DNA from: Balneolaceae bacterium | GTDB lineage: Bacteria > Bacteroidota > Rhodothermia > Balneolales > Balneolaceae | Assembly: GCA_034521495.1 (NCBI GenBank) | Contig: JAXHMK010000009.1 | Coordinates: forward strand, 298,501 to 362,500 | Direction of reading: 5' to 3' | Length of the DNA stretch: 64,000 nucleotides | Shown: positions 18,567-27,354 of the stretch, piece by piece | How the letters are laid out: the number at the start of each line of letters is the position of its first letter | Numbering within the stretch: the first letter of the stretch is position 1 | Position numbers and translations under genes: made by a program | The notes under the pieces: generated by a model | Told to the model about the DNA's origin: nothing | Database searches by the model: none | The model's input: the letters and a program-made list of their open reading frames with translations, nothing else

Positions 18567-18599
18567 AGATCCGCGAAGTCTTGAAGACTTCGCGGATCT
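18567..18599. repeat. Perfect 33-bp palindrome, member 2 of a dispersed family
   Basis: AGATCCGCGAAGTCTT and its exact reverse complement flank one G. It sits 17 bases beyond the stop of the Gfo/Idh gene. The inner four bases differ from members 1 and 3, but pairing is kept. Confidence 0.85.
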
Positions 18600-18615
18600 T
18601 TAATCAACTCTAAAT

Positions 18616-19980
18616 CTATCCAGTACTTACAGTTGACTCCGGACTCAACACATTCGTAACACCCGGAGTAGGTACGGGATAGTCACCATTTTCATCGGGC
18701 ACAACAGGAGGTGGGGTATCCCAGGTCATATTATCCGGAACCATCTTGTCTTGCGCGTTAATGGCTTGATCCCATGTAATCACTTGACCTGAATAGGTTG
18801 CCATGCGACCCATAATAGCTGTAAGCGTACTTTTTGCTCCATTCTCGGTGTCGCTAATAACATCACCATTTCGAATGGCGGCAAAAAGCTTGTCGTGCTC
18901 AACTTGATATGGGTTCGGGTCGTTCATGCCAGCATGATCGTACAGAACCACTCCATCGTGATCTTTGATGAGGGCTTTATTGCTTGAATCTATCTCAATT
19001 GTACCATAAGCTCCCTGGAAATGTTCGGCAACTCTCGAGAACGTATCCGGCTGATGACGGCACTGGCTGGAGATTACCGCTCCGCTTGGGTAGGTAAATT
19101 CCACAAAATGGTGATCAAAAATCTGTCCGTGATCTTTACCGGTTCGGACCTCGCGTCCGCCCATACCCTGGGCTGATACCGGGTACTCACCCAGGAACCA
19201 GTTAGCCACATCGATGTTGTGAATGTGCTGTTCGAGAATATGATCGCCACAAAGCCAATTGAAGTAGTACCAGTTTCTGTTTTGATATTCCAGTTCGGTT
19301 TGATCGGGTTGTCGCTCACGTACCCAAACGCCGGCGCTGTTCCAGTACACCTGTCCTGCCGTAATCTTTCCAATGGCATTGTCACGAACATGTTTCAACG
19401 CTTCGTGGTAATTGGTTTGATAATGACGTTGAAGTCCTACAACCACGTTTAGTTGCTTCTGTTTTGCTTCACGCCCGGCCTTCAGTATTCTGCGTACACC
19501 ATCTGCTGAAGTACCCAACGGTTTTTCCATAAAAACATGTTTGCCCTGCCGTACAGCTTCCTCAAAATGCTCCGGACGGTAACCGGGTGGTGTGGCAAGA
19601 ATTACAACATCAGCCAGTTCAATGGCATGTTTGTAACCGTCAAATCCTACAAATTTATGCTCTTCCGGGACGGCAATTCGGTCTCCATCGGGATGTGCCT
19701 GGGTCAGAGAGTTATAACAATCGTCCAAGCGGTCTCGGAACAGATCAGCCAACGCAACAATTTTCACTCCTTCATCTGCATTCAGTGCCTGGTTTGCAGC
19801 TCCGGTTCCCCGGCCCCCGCAGCCCACTACCGCTACATTGAGTACATCATTTGCAGCTGCATAAGCACTTGAGCCTACCGGTAAAGAACTTAACAGAATT
19901 CCTCCTCCGGCTGCAAGAGACGTTTTTTTCATAAAATCTCTTCTTGTTAATTTCGTGCTAAACTGATCTTTATTTTCCAT
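18616..19980 (-). CDS. Tat-exported Gfo/Idh/MocA family oxidoreductase
   Basis: This 454-residue NAD(P)-dependent oxidoreductase has a twin-arginine signal (TRRDFMKKTSLAAGGGILLSS, about 12-32), so it is folded with its cofactor before export to the periplasm. The Rossmann motif NVAVVGCGGRGTGA follows at about 47-60, and the Gfo/Idh signature VFMEKPLGTSADGVRRIL lies around 148-165. The C-terminal alpha/beta domain contains the NIDVANWFLGEYP and HQPDTFSRVAEHFQGAYG elements typical of the Bacteroidota-type secreted subfamily. Proteins of this group act on sugars, inositols or glycosides, but the substrate cannot be read from sequence. It probably shares a transcript direction with the downstream TIM-barrel gene, with 250 bases and two repeats between them. 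Confidence 0.88.
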   Translation of the reverse strand: MENKDQFSTKLTRRDFMKKTSLAAGGGILLSSLPVGSSAYAAANDVLNVAVVGCGGRGTGAANQALNADEGVKIVALADLFRDRLDDCYNSLTQAHPDGDRIAVPEEHKFVGFDGYKHAIELADVVILATPPGYRPEHFEEAVRQGKHVFMEKPLGTSADGVRRILKAGREAKQKQLNVVVGLQRHYQTNYHEALKHVRDNAIGKITAGQVYWNSAGVWVRERQPDQTELEYQNRNWYYFNWLCGDHILEQHIHNIDVANWFLGEYPVSAQGMGGREVRTGKDHGQIFDHHFVEFTYPSGAVISSQCRHQPDTFSRVAEHFQGAYGTIEIDSSNKALIKDHDGVVLYDHAGMNDPNPYQVEHDKLFAAIRNGDVISDTENGAKSTLTAIMGRMATYSGQVITWDQAINAQDKMVPDNMTWDTPPPVVPDENGDYPVPTPGVTNVLSPESTVSTG

Positions 19981-20029
19981 TGTTTTCAGGTTTTAAGTTT
20001 ACAAGTGTTCTGGTTTATTTTTTGATCCT

Positions 20030-21175
20030 CTAATTATAATCCTGTATTGCTTCAATCCAATATTCTTCCATTTCACTAACCGAACCGGGTTCATTTACCG
20101 GGCGTACTACACGAAAACCCACAAACGGGGCATTGGTATGCCACCACAAACTTTTAGGAAGTTGCGGATCTCTCATCTTCCAGGCCGGGTTCGACCCTCT
20201 GCGCTGGATACAGCTTGCAGCTGCGGCAGGATCCATCCACGATCCGCCGCGTGCAGTTCTGGGATACAGTTCAGTGGGTGAAAAGAATGGATTGTCGGCT
20301 GGTTCGTTTTCCAGCTTTGCAGGATAATCTTCGTGGTATTGATCTAATGTCCATTCGGCTACATTGCCAAGCATATCATGGATTCCCAGTGCATTTGGTT
20401 CTTTGTTGCCAGGCTGCTGATATTTGCGATTACTATTGTCCCGGTGCCAGGCGTACTGATCCAGTTCTGCTGTGTTGGTGATCGGTTCATAGTCATCCGT
20501 ACTGGCCGCCTTACATGCATATTCCCATTCCGCTTCTGTAGGAAGCCGGTAAAAGTCACCGGTTTTTACAGTCAGCCATTTAGTGAACATAAAAGCGGCG
20601 TAATGTGTCATACTAACGGCCGGGAAACCGTCGGTACCCATTCCGGCAGTTACATCAGAATAGGGAGGCGAGGGGAGAGAGATAATATCAGCTGGAATGT
20701 CGTTATCCCGAAGAAGATCAAGCGCTTCCTCGGTCAGAGTCGGAGATGATATTGCATCTGAATCGATATCCACGCCATACAGATTTTTATAAACCTCGGT
20801 GCGTATATCCTCGAGCAGTTCATTTCTGAAAAGGTTGTACTCATTCCAGGTAATTTCGTATTTGCCAATCCAAAACGAGTCAACTTTTACTTTATGCGTT
20901 TCACCATTTTCGAAAGGTCCCATCTGATATGAACCACCGGGAACTAACACCATCTCAATCTCTTGGTCAGAACCTGGAATTTCTTCCGCGTATTCAACAG
21001 TTGCTGTACTTGATGCAGGTTGAGTTGTAGATTGTGTTTGTTCAGTAGTATCACTTGAAGATGAATCGGATTGAACCTCAGTACTCTTACATGCGAAAAG
21101 AAAAAAAGGTAAACTGATCAACCAAAAAGTAATAAAATGGTTTCGGGTGTTAATTAAATTATTCAATAACTTCAT
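20030..21175 (-). CDS. FGE/SUMF1-like lipoprotein (formylglycine-generating enzyme family fold)
   Basis: The 381-residue protein has a lipoprotein signal (FWLISLPFFLFAC) and a Ser/Thr-rich linker (about 30-60). The FGE-sulfatase domain then begins with MVLVPGGSYQMG and continues through KVDSFWIGKYEITWNEY, RLPTEAEWEYACKA, LGNVAEWTLDQYHE, RGGSWMDPAAAASC and GFRVVRP. Family members are formylglycine-generating enzymes, ergothioneine or PvdO-type enzymes, and gliding lipoproteins of the GldJ/GldK type. No sulfatase or gliding gene is adjacent, so the role is open. A 60-residue insert (about 120-180, ELLEDIRTEVYKN...) is longer than in minimal FGE domains. A catalytic role is uncertain because I cannot confirm the copper-binding cysteine pair. 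Confidence 0.82.
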   Translation of the reverse strand: MKLLNNLINTRNHFITFWLISLPFFLFACKSTEVQSDSSSSDTTEQTQSTTQPASSTATVEYAEEIPGSDQEIEMVLVPGGSYQMGPFENGETHKVKVDSFWIGKYEITWNEYNLFRNELLEDIRTEVYKNLYGVDIDSDAISSPTLTEEALDLLRDNDIPADIISLPSPPYSDVTAGMGTDGFPAVSMTHYAAFMFTKWLTVKTGDFYRLPTEAEWEYACKAASTDDYEPITNTAELDQYAWHRDNSNRKYQQPGNKEPNALGIHDMLGNVAEWTLDQYHEDYPAKLENEPADNPFFSPTELYPRTARGGSWMDPAAAASCIQRRGSNPAWKMRDPQLPKSLWWHTNAPFVGFRVVRPVNEPGSVSEMEEYWIEAIQDYN

Positions 21176-21411
21176 GATACGGAGCTCTTTTTTTGCTTAG
21201 GGGATAACCGACCGGTTTGAAATATTTTAATGTATGGTTTCGGATTTATTCCTCTTCCATTAACTATACTTATAAAATAGCAGACTGGAAAGAGAAATGA
21301 ATCAGGTTTTTCCTGAATATTTAAGTACTTATATCTTCATCATTTTAATATTTACCAAGCATGGTTACTTTTCATGAGATAGAGGATACTAAATCTTATA
21401 AAATTTAAATA

Positions 21412-21774
21412 ATGTTGAGATATATAAACTACCTGGCAATCATAGTTTTTGCCTTAGCGGCAATTGTACAATACAACGATGTTGATGCACTGCGATGGAT
21501 GTTGATTTACGGAGCTGCGTCTGTTTTATCAATTCTGTATGCTTTAAAGAGATTGCACTGGGCCACATCTACTGTACTTGCCATTGTTTGTTTGATATGG
21601 GCGCTGTTTATAGTTCCGGATCTGACGTTAAGCGGATTTCAGCACATGTTTGATGAAGTTCGTATGATTCAGACAGGAGTAGAGGCCGCACGAGAGTTTT
21701 TAGGGCTTCTCTTGATTTCCAGTTGGATGACTCTTTTGACGTATGCGACCCGAAATACGAAAGAGTCGGGATGA
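21412..21774 (+). CDS. TMEM220-like small membrane protein
   Basis: The 120-residue protein has four hydrophobic segments (about 5-20, 27-44, 50-68, 95-113). The pattern YINYLAIIVFALAAIVQYNDVDALRWMLIYG matches the transmembrane 220 family, whose function is unknown. The last codons (GAG TCG GGA TGA) fall inside a stretch that matches the 3' end of the nearby tRNA-Pro gene (TCGGGATGACAGGAT at 21766-21780). The C-terminal residues and stop may therefore have been supplied by the repeat array that begins here. It is monocistronic. Confidence 0.8.
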   Translation: MLRYINYLAIIVFALAAIVQYNDVDALRWMLIYGAASVLSILYALKRLHWATSTVLAIVCLIWALFIVPDLTLSGFQHMFDEVRMIQTGVEAAREFLGLLLISSWMTLLTYATRNTKESG

Positions 21775-21943
21775 CAGGATTTTTCCGAAGGAATGCTTTC
21801 GGTGGAACCGAGGCTGTCCAAAAAGGATGTGAGGCAAATCAATTTTTGATTCTTGTCATACCGGACTCCGATCCGGTATCTCCAAACATAGTTAAAGAGT
21901 GATCTTGATACAACGATATACTTGTTAAATGGATTCGTTTTGT

Positions 21944-22483
21944 CAGGATGACAGGATTTGAATCCCGAAGCACTGCTTCGGAAGATCAGCGCTCAGGAAG
22001 ATATTTCAAACTACGAAATGCAAAAGAAAGAGGATCTTGATTACAACGTATATACTTGTTAAAGTGGATTTAGTTTTGTCGGGATGACAGGATTTGAACC
22101 CCGAAGCACTGCTTCGGAAGATCAGCGCTCAGGAAGATATTTCAAATTACGAAATACAAAAGAAAGAGGATCTTGATACAACGTATATGCTTGTTAAAGT
22201 GGATTTAGTTTTGTCGGGATGACAGGATTTGAACCCCGAAGCACTGCTTCGGAAGATCAGCGCTCAGGAAGATATTTCAAACTACGAAATACAAAAGAAA
22301 GAGGATCTTGATACAACGTATATACTTGTTAAAGTGGATTTAGTTTTGTCGGGATGACAGGATTTGAACCCCGAAGCACTGCTTCGGAAGATCAGCGCTC
22401 AGGAAGATATTTCAAACTACGAAATACAAAAGAAAGAGGATCTTGATACAACGTATATACTTGTTAAAGTGGATTTAGTTTTG
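21944..22483. repeat. Four tandem 135-bp repeats, each beginning with the tRNA-Pro 3' end
   Basis: Units start at 21944, 22080, 22215 and 22350, and the fifth start (22485) is the real tRNA-Pro gene. The periods are 136, 135, 135 and 135. Each unit begins with the 3'-terminal 20 or so bases of tRNA-Pro as read on the plus strand (CGGGATGACAGGATTTGAAC), then a CCGAAGCA-C-TGCTTCGG hairpin, then about 95 bases of unique spacer. The last copies are almost identical and the first is most diverged; a degenerate partial copy extends back to about 21767. The tRNA is transcribed toward the array, so the array is its 3' trailer. Each unit also holds a 30-codon plus-strand frame starting in the tRNA fragment, probably incidental. 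Confidence 0.9.
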
Positions 22484-22557
22484 TCGGGATGACAGGATTT
22501 GAACCTGCGACCTCGTCGTCCCGAACGACGCGCGCTGCCGGACTGCGCCACATCCCG
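22484..22557 (-). tRNA. tRNA-Pro (anticodon CGG)
   Basis: The 74-base cloverleaf has acceptor CGGGATG/CATCCCG, D stem GCGC/GCGC, anticodon stem CGTCG/CGACG with loop TTCGGGA (anticodon CGG) and T stem GCAGG/CCTGT. CCA is not encoded. Its 3' end is the seed of the tandem array immediately downstream. Confidence 0.95.
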
Positions 22558-22605
22558 AAAGCATTAAAATACTGAGTTGGTCACTGAAAGTACATCGAAA
22601 AATTG

Positions 22606-23541
22606 TCAGGGTTGAAAATCGGATTCTACAACAATCCTGATTCCTTCCTTGTAGGACGTTGGCTGAAAATCAAACCTCTGCTCAAATTTATCGCTGTTGA
22701 AAACATAATCGCGATCGTACTGGTACATCATCTCAACATTTTCTCTCATAACAGGCATAAAAAGCCCCATGAGCCGAACAATAAGTTTGGAAACAGTTCT
22801 GTATTTCGGTTTCTGATTCATCTGTTCTGCAATCTTTTCAACCCACTCTTTCCCGGTGTACGGATTTGATGCGGTAGGCAGATGCCAGGTTTCTCCAAAA
22901 GCGTCTGGTGTATTGCCTAAAAGAGCAGTGGCTTTACCGGCATCCGGGGTATAGGTATAGGAGTGTTTGCAGGAATCATCGCCCAGCCAATTTGCTGTTG
23001 AGCCCTGGCTGAGTGGTTTAAAAACAGTTTCAATCTAAATAGAGAGGGGTTTCTCAAAACCGGGCCCGTAAAAATCGGCTGACCTTGCTATCAACGCTTC
23101 AATTTTTCCCGCATCCACAGCATCCCAAAGCATCTTCACGATTTCGGCTCGTACTTCGCCCTTTTCACTGGCGGGGTTCACCGGGGTGTCCTCCGTCATA
23201 GGATTCAGGTGATTTGGATCGTAAAGGTAAACATTATCAAAAAATACCAGTTTCGAATTATGTTTTTCACAGGCATCAATTACATTTTTCATGATGACCG
23301 GCCATGAGCGCCTCCACACATTTTTATCGTACTTCAAGCCAACGGTGAGATAACAAACATCAGAATTTTCCACGGCTTGCTGTACAGCACCGGGATTCAT
23401 CAAATCTGCAGAATAGAGTTCATCAGATGAGTTTACCTTTTCAGGATTCCGACTGACAAGCCTGATTTTATCAGTGTATCCAGGGAGCACTTTTGCGAGC
23501 TCCGTTCCGATTGCACCCCCCGACCCAAGAATAGTTTGCAT
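22606..23541 (-). pseudogene. NAD-dependent epimerase/dehydratase-like gene interrupted by an in-frame TAG
   Basis: The frame starts at ATG 23541 with the Rossmann motif LGSGGAIGTELAKVLPG and runs to a TAG at 23035-23037, after ADFYGPGFEKPLSI. The same frame continues after the stop without any shift (IETVFKPLSQGSTANWLGDD ... to a stop at 22606), including a PTASNPYTGKEW segment typical of the extended SDR C-terminal domain. Read through, the protein would have about 312 residues, the normal length for this family. The lesion is a single codon, so this is a nonsense mutation, a sequencing error, or (least likely) amber readthrough. Relatives are NAD-dependent epimerases of uncertain substrate. 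Confidence 0.85.
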
Positions 23542-23667
23542 AATAGATTGTGTTTAACTCTCTTTTTTGAAGATAGGCGGATCTGTATGGAATTAGAAGT
23601 CAAATCTACGAAACATATTTTTGATTCAATCGTAGCCTGTTAAAATCCGCTAATCAACTTTTTGCTC

Positions 23668-24219
23668 ATGAAAATTCTAAACAAATACAAAAGTAATATA
23701 CTTTCAATTTTTCCGGCTATAGCTCTTTTATTTTTCTTAATCCCATCTCAAACCGCCGCTCAGCACGACCATATTTTTTCAGCCCATGATGATTTAGATG
23801 CGGATATTACGTCTCGCCTTCTTCATGCCGATGCCGAATACGCAATGACCACCCGCGAAGGGTCCGTTGATCTTATGCTGACTGATAAATTCATCGTTAT
23901 CCAGTTCTCCGACCGGTTTCTTTCCAACTTGGATAATGAAATTCGAAGAGAAGCGGATGTCGATGAAGCCTCGGTACTTGCAGAGATCTTCACATCGATG
24001 ATCAGCAGCGGTGTCCATTCACTTTTAAACCATGCACTTGAAATACCGATTCGGGAGATCCGTGAAGTGTATTACGAAGATGGCAAACTTCATATCATAG
24101 ATTATGACGGAGAAGAGATATTTGGAGATCTTGAAATCGATGATGTATACATCATGGAAGATTTTTCCCGCCGCGATGCCCGACGATTTGTATCCGAAGC
24201 GGAACGCCGAATGATTTAG
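23668..24219 (+). CDS. Hypothetical exported protein
   Basis: The protein has about 183 residues. The start is the ATG at 23668, two codons after a TTG. A signal peptide (SIFPAIALLFFLIPSQTAAQ) ends near residue 32, followed by an acidic mature domain rich in Asp, Glu and Arg. The central part has amphipathic helices (RFLSNLDNEIRREADVDEASVLAEIFTSMI), then a beta-rich stretch (REVYYEDGKLHIIDYDGEEIFGDLEIDDVYIM). I do not recognise a family. The gene is divergent from the broken epimerase and about 200 bases before an aldo-keto reductase gene. A periplasmic location is likely. Confidence 0.65.
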   Translation: MKILNKYKSNILSIFPAIALLFFLIPSQTAAQHDHIFSAHDDLDADITSRLLHADAEYAMTTREGSVDLMLTDKFIVIQFSDRFLSNLDNEIRREADVDEASVLAEIFTSMISSGVHSLLNHALEIPIREIREVYYEDGKLHIIDYDGEEIFGDLEIDDVYIMEDFSRRDARRFVSEAERRMI

Positions 24220-24416
24220 TAGTATTCGACTGCCGAATTCTCTCGGCTGTCGATCTTCCAGGCCGCTGTATTCATGAAAATGATAAACGGCTCTGCGTAC
24301 CGGTTCACTGCTATCTTAAGATTCAGCAAGCCGATCTGAATTTTTGACAGAACGAACTCAAAAGTTGTCCTGTTTTTGTAGTTTACAACAGAAGAAGAAC
24401 TACAAATAGAGGTAAT

Positions 24417-25415
24417 ATGAAATATCGATTTTTAGGTCGTTCAGGATTGAAGGTTTCTGCTCTTTCATTTGGCTCCTGGGTAACTTTTGGAGATCAAATT
24501 GATGAGGCGGTTGCCACTGAATGTATGAAAGAGGCTTATGATGCCGGGGTCAATTTTTTTGATAATGCTGAGGCCTATGCAGGTGGCCAATCCGAGGTTG
24601 TTATGGGTAACATCATCAAAAAAGAGGGATGGAAACGTTCTGATCTTGTACTATCCACAAAAATATTCTGGGGCGGAGAGGGTCCTAACGATTCTGGTCT
24701 TTCCCACAAACATATCATTGAGGGAACAAATGCATCTCTGGAGAGAATGCAAACCGACTATGTAGATCTGATTTTTTGCCACCGGCCGGATAAATTCACA
24801 CCCATTGAAGAAACAGTTCGGGCGATGAATCAAGTCATCAACGAGGGAAAGGCATTCTATTGGGGAACGAGTGAATGGTCGTCTGAACAGATTCGTGAGG
24901 CCTATCAAATTGCAAGACGCGAACAGTTGCGTCCGCCGCTTATGGAACAGCCACAGTATAACATGTTTAAACGAGATAAAGTGGAAGGGGAATATTCCCG
25001 ACTGTATGATGAAATTGGTTTAGGCACAACAATCTGGAGTCCTTTGGCAAGTGGTTTGCTGACAGGTAAGTATAACGACGGTATACCGGAAGACAGCCGC
25101 CTGGCGATGGAAAATTACGACTGGCTTCGGGAAAAACTTTTGGAGACGGAGAGCGGGAAACAAAAACTTCAGAAAGTAGAAAAACTGGCTGACATTGCTG
25201 ATGAAGCCGATATCTCCATGCCGGAAATGGCATTGGCATGGTGCCTGAAAAATCCCAATGTAAGTACGGTGATAACCGGCGCGTCTAAACCTGAGCAGGT
25301 TCGGGAGAACATGAAGGCAATTGAGAAAGTTGATAAACTAACGGATAATCTGATGGAAAAAATAGAAGAGATCCTGGATAACAAACCCGGGGAAGAAACA
25401 GATTTTCGTCGATAG
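24417..25415 (+). CDS. Aldo/keto reductase (Kv-beta-like subfamily)
   Basis: This 332-residue (alpha/beta)8 NADPH-dependent oxidoreductase carries the catalytic tetrad: Asp and Tyr in [14 protein letters not shown] (about 48-61), Lys in LSTKIFWGG, and His in DLIFCHRPD. The overall pattern ([63 protein letters not shown]) places it in the voltage-gated potassium channel beta-like group that reduces small aldehydes and ketones. It is the first gene of a run continuing ten bases later with a Crp/Fnr regulator, so the two are probably co-transcribed. The physiological substrate is unknown. Confidence 0.92.
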   Translation: MKYRFLGRSGLKVSALSFGSWVTFGDQIDEAVATECMKEAYDAGVNFFDNAEAYAGGQSEVVMGNIIKKEGWKRSDLVLSTKIFWGGEGPNDSGLSHKHIIEGTNASLERMQTDYVDLIFCHRPDKFTPIEETVRAMNQVINEGKAFYWGTSEWSSEQIREAYQIARREQLRPPLMEQPQYNMFKRDKVEGEYSRLYDEIGLGTTIWSPLASGLLTGKYNDGIPEDSRLAMENYDWLREKLLETESGKQKLQKVEKLADIADEADISMPEMALAWCLKNPNVSTVITGASKPEQVRENMKAIEKVDKLTDNLMEKIEEILDNKPGEETDFRR

Positions 25416-25424
25416 GAAGCGTTT

Positions 25425-26060
25425 ATGAATCCCTCATTTCAATCACTTTCAAATCCTTCGCAAAAAAAATCAGTTCCTGACATAATTAAAGAACTGGAGG
25501 GTGAAGGGTATAAGCGCGAATTTAAAAAAGGGGATGTTCTGGTAAAACCGGCTCAACCGATATCAGAGATCCCCATAATTTTAGAGGGAGCCATCAGTGT
25601 CTATCAACTGGATGATGATTACAGGGAGATGTTGCTTTATTACCTGGAACCGGGTGATATGTGTATCATGTCATTCATGGGGGGATTGTACAATGAATCA
25701 AGTAAAATAAAAGCAGTAGCAAGTGAAGAAAGCCGCGTTTTGCTAATTCCTGTGCGGAAAATTGGAATGATTATTAAACATCACCCCGAATGGATAGAAT
25801 ATATATTTGATGTATATCATCAGCGATTTCATGAATTGCTGGATGTAGTGAACGCCGTTGCATTTAAAAAGATGGATGAACGGCTGGTACATTTCATCGA
25901 AAAAAGAAGAGAAATTACAGGTAAATCTACGATTAAAATTACTCATGAAGAACTTGCCAAAGAGCTTGGAACAGCACGAGTGGTAATCTCAAGACTCCTG
26001 AAGGAACTGGAGAAAAAAGGTGTTTTAGAACTCGGCAGAAACAAGATTACCCTGCTATAG
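25425..26060 (+). CDS. Crp/Fnr family transcriptional regulator
   Basis: The 211 residues comprise an N-terminal cyclic-nucleotide-binding-like beta barrel (about 35-140: KGDVLVKPAQPISEIPIILEGAISVY ... YYLEPGDMCIMSFMGGL) and a C-terminal winged helix (about 165-211: THEELAKELGTARVVISRLLKELEKKGVLELGRNKI). It lacks the N-terminal cysteine cluster of Fnr, and I cannot identify a canonical cAMP pocket, so the signal is unknown. A perfect 14-bp palindrome at 26081-26094, just after its stop and upstream of the DUF2892-thioredoxin-OsmC genes, is a candidate operator. Redox or sulfur control of those genes is inferred from proximity. Confidence 0.9.
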   Translation: MNPSFQSLSNPSQKKSVPDIIKELEGEGYKREFKKGDVLVKPAQPISEIPIILEGAISVYQLDDDYREMLLYYLEPGDMCIMSFMGGLYNESSKIKAVASEESRVLLIPVRKIGMIIKHHPEWIEYIFDVYHQRFHELLDVVNAVAFKKMDERLVHFIEKRREITGKSTIKITHEELAKELGTARVVISRLLKELEKKGVLELGRNKITLL

Positions 26061-26080
26061 TGTTTCTTAGAGATACTACT

Positions 26081-26094
26081 GTAACAAATGTTAC
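26081..26094. promoter_or_regulatory. Candidate Crp/Fnr-family operator
   Basis: GTAACA-AA-TGTTAC is a perfect inverted repeat in the 148-base gap between the Crp/Fnr regulator and the DUF2892 gene. Its size and two-fold symmetry fit a Crp/Fnr dimer site. Assignment to the adjacent regulator is inference. Confidence 0.5.
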
Positions 26095-26208
26095 TGACCC
26101 GGGTCAGGCTGGTCATTATATTTCTTATCATTGATTGTTGAGCCAGGCGATTAAGCTCATCAATCAACCCAAATAAATCTTCCGAACTAAAAAAATGGAC
26201 TGGTAAAG

Positions 26209-26463
26209 ATGAATATAAAAGAGCAGATTTTTTCTAACTGGTATCCCATGCGGTGGGCCATGCTTATTCTTGGGCTCGTTTTGGGATATAACTACCTGGC
26301 AAATGGAGCAGCTATTTCAGGTCTGTTATCCCTGTTAATTTTATTTCAGACCGTAACCAATACCGGATGTTTGCTGGGGCGTTGTAAACCTGCTGTTTCT
26401 CATCAAACCAATTCCAGTGCAAACGTGGAAGATGTAACCTTTGAAGAAATAAAAACGAATTAA
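26209..26463 (+). CDS. DUF2892 inner-membrane protein
   Basis: The 84-residue protein has two hydrophobic segments (about 14-30 and 34-52) separated by a short NG turn, followed by NTGCLLGRCKPA and a polar tail. This is the DUF2892 pattern, the membrane part found fused to rhodanese in YgaP-like proteins; here the rhodanese domain is absent. Two cysteines lie just after the second helix and could take part in sulfur or redox chemistry. The stop is two bases from the thioredoxin start, so the genes form an operon. Sulfur-trafficking roles are suggested for the family but not established. Confidence 0.8.
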   Translation: MNIKEQIFSNWYPMRWAMLILGLVLGYNYLANGAAISGLLSLLILFQTVTNTGCLLGRCKPAVSHQTNSSANVEDVTFEEIKTN

Positions 26464-26465
26464 AA

Positions 26466-26807
26466 ATGAAGAACGAAGCAACTGAAAAAAAAGAGATTAC
26501 ATTTAACGATTTGATAAAAGGCGACACGCCGGTACTTGTTGATTTCTACGCAGACTGGTGTGGTCCTTGTAAAATGATGCCACCCATTTTGCAGGAGGTT
26601 AAAAACCAATTTGGTGATGATCTTCAAATTGTAAAAATCGATACAGAAAAAAATCCCCAGGTAGCTATTCAATACAATGTGAGAGGGATTCCCAATATGA
26701 TTCTGTTTCACAAGGGAGAAATATTATGGCAGCAAGCAGGTGTGGTTCAAGCCCCTCAGCTTGAGAGGATTATCCGGCAAAAACTGGAGGAACATGCCGC
26801 TGCCTGA
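26466..26807 (+). CDS. trxA: Thioredoxin
   Basis: The protein is a 113-residue cytosolic thioredoxin with the canonical active site WCGPCK at 31-36, preceded by VLVDFYAD. The cis-proline loop follows as RGIPNMILFHKGE. It reduces protein disulfides using electrons from thioredoxin reductase. The N-terminal 10 residues are a short charged extension. The gene lies two bases after the DUF2892 gene, and its stop overlaps the OsmC start by 14 bases, so all three are translationally linked. The context with OsmC and a Crp/Fnr regulator points to redox stress rather than general housekeeping. It may be one of several thioredoxins. Confidence 0.93.
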   Translation: MKNEATEKKEITFNDLIKGDTPVLVDFYADWCGPCKMMPPILQEVKNQFGDDLQIVKIDTEKNPQVAIQYNVRGIPNMILFHKGEILWQQAGVVQAPQLERIIRQKLEEHAAA

Positions 26808-27252
26808 TCAACATCAATACGATGTTCATTTATCCTGGAAAGAGGGTAAAACCGGTGAGCTTTCTTCGCCGGGAATTAATGAAACTATTGAGGTTGCAAC
26901 GCCCCCGGAATTTCCCGGTGGTGTTGATGGTGTTTGGTCTCCTGAGCATCTTTATACTGCATCGGTAGTGAGCTGTTTTTTTACCTCATTTACAGCAATT
27001 GCAGCTTATTCAAAGCTGAACTTTAAAGATCTGAAGATAGAAAGTTCGGGTTATATGAGTCGCAATGAAGATGGTAAATATGTGATGAACAAAGTGAGGT
27101 TGAAACCGGTTCTTACCATAGAGGATGAAACCCGGGAGAAAAAAGCCTATCGCATTTTGGAAAAAGCTGAGGAGATTTGCCTGATAACGCGATCGATACA
27201 ATCCGAAATAATTTTTGAACCGAACGTTTACATTGCTGAAAAAGTGGGATAG
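26794..27252 (+). CDS. OsmC/Ohr family protein
   Basis: The protein has about 152 residues. The start is the ATG at 26794, inside the last codons of the thioredoxin gene; upstream codons of this frame would run deep into thioredoxin and are rejected. The family's two cysteines are visible: one in ASVVSCFFTSFTA and one in EEICLITRSI, the resolving partner. GVDGVWSPEHLYTASV is the conserved entry to the central helix. OsmC/Ohr proteins reduce organic hydroperoxides, using thioredoxin or lipoyl systems for recycling, which makes the adjoining thioredoxin a logical reductant. It is cytosolic. The exact subfamily is not determined. Confidence 0.88.
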   Translation: MPLPDQHQYDVHLSWKEGKTGELSSPGINETIEVATPPEFPGGVDGVWSPEHLYTASVVSCFFTSFTAIAAYSKLNFKDLKIESSGYMSRNEDGKYVMNKVRLKPVLTIEDETREKKAYRILEKAEEICLITRSIQSEIIFEPNVYIAEKVG

Positions 27253-27354
27253 ATTGAAGGCGATTCCAAATCAAGCTCCATAATTTTTGATTTGGTTATT
27301 AAGTTCTAATAAAACAAATACTTGAAGTATTAATCGCTATTGAATACAGATATC

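Noticed and set aside
22089..22450. Recurring 30-codon plus-strand frame in each 135-bp unit as a real peptide gene
   Set aside because: It starts inside the tRNA fragment, has no ribosome-binding site, and is antisense to the tRNA transcript. It is noted only as a curiosity.
21944..22483. Regular 135-bp repeats as a CRISPR array
   Set aside because: Repeats are long and contiguous with no variable spacers, and no cas genes are near. They are tandem copies seeded by the tRNA 3' end.
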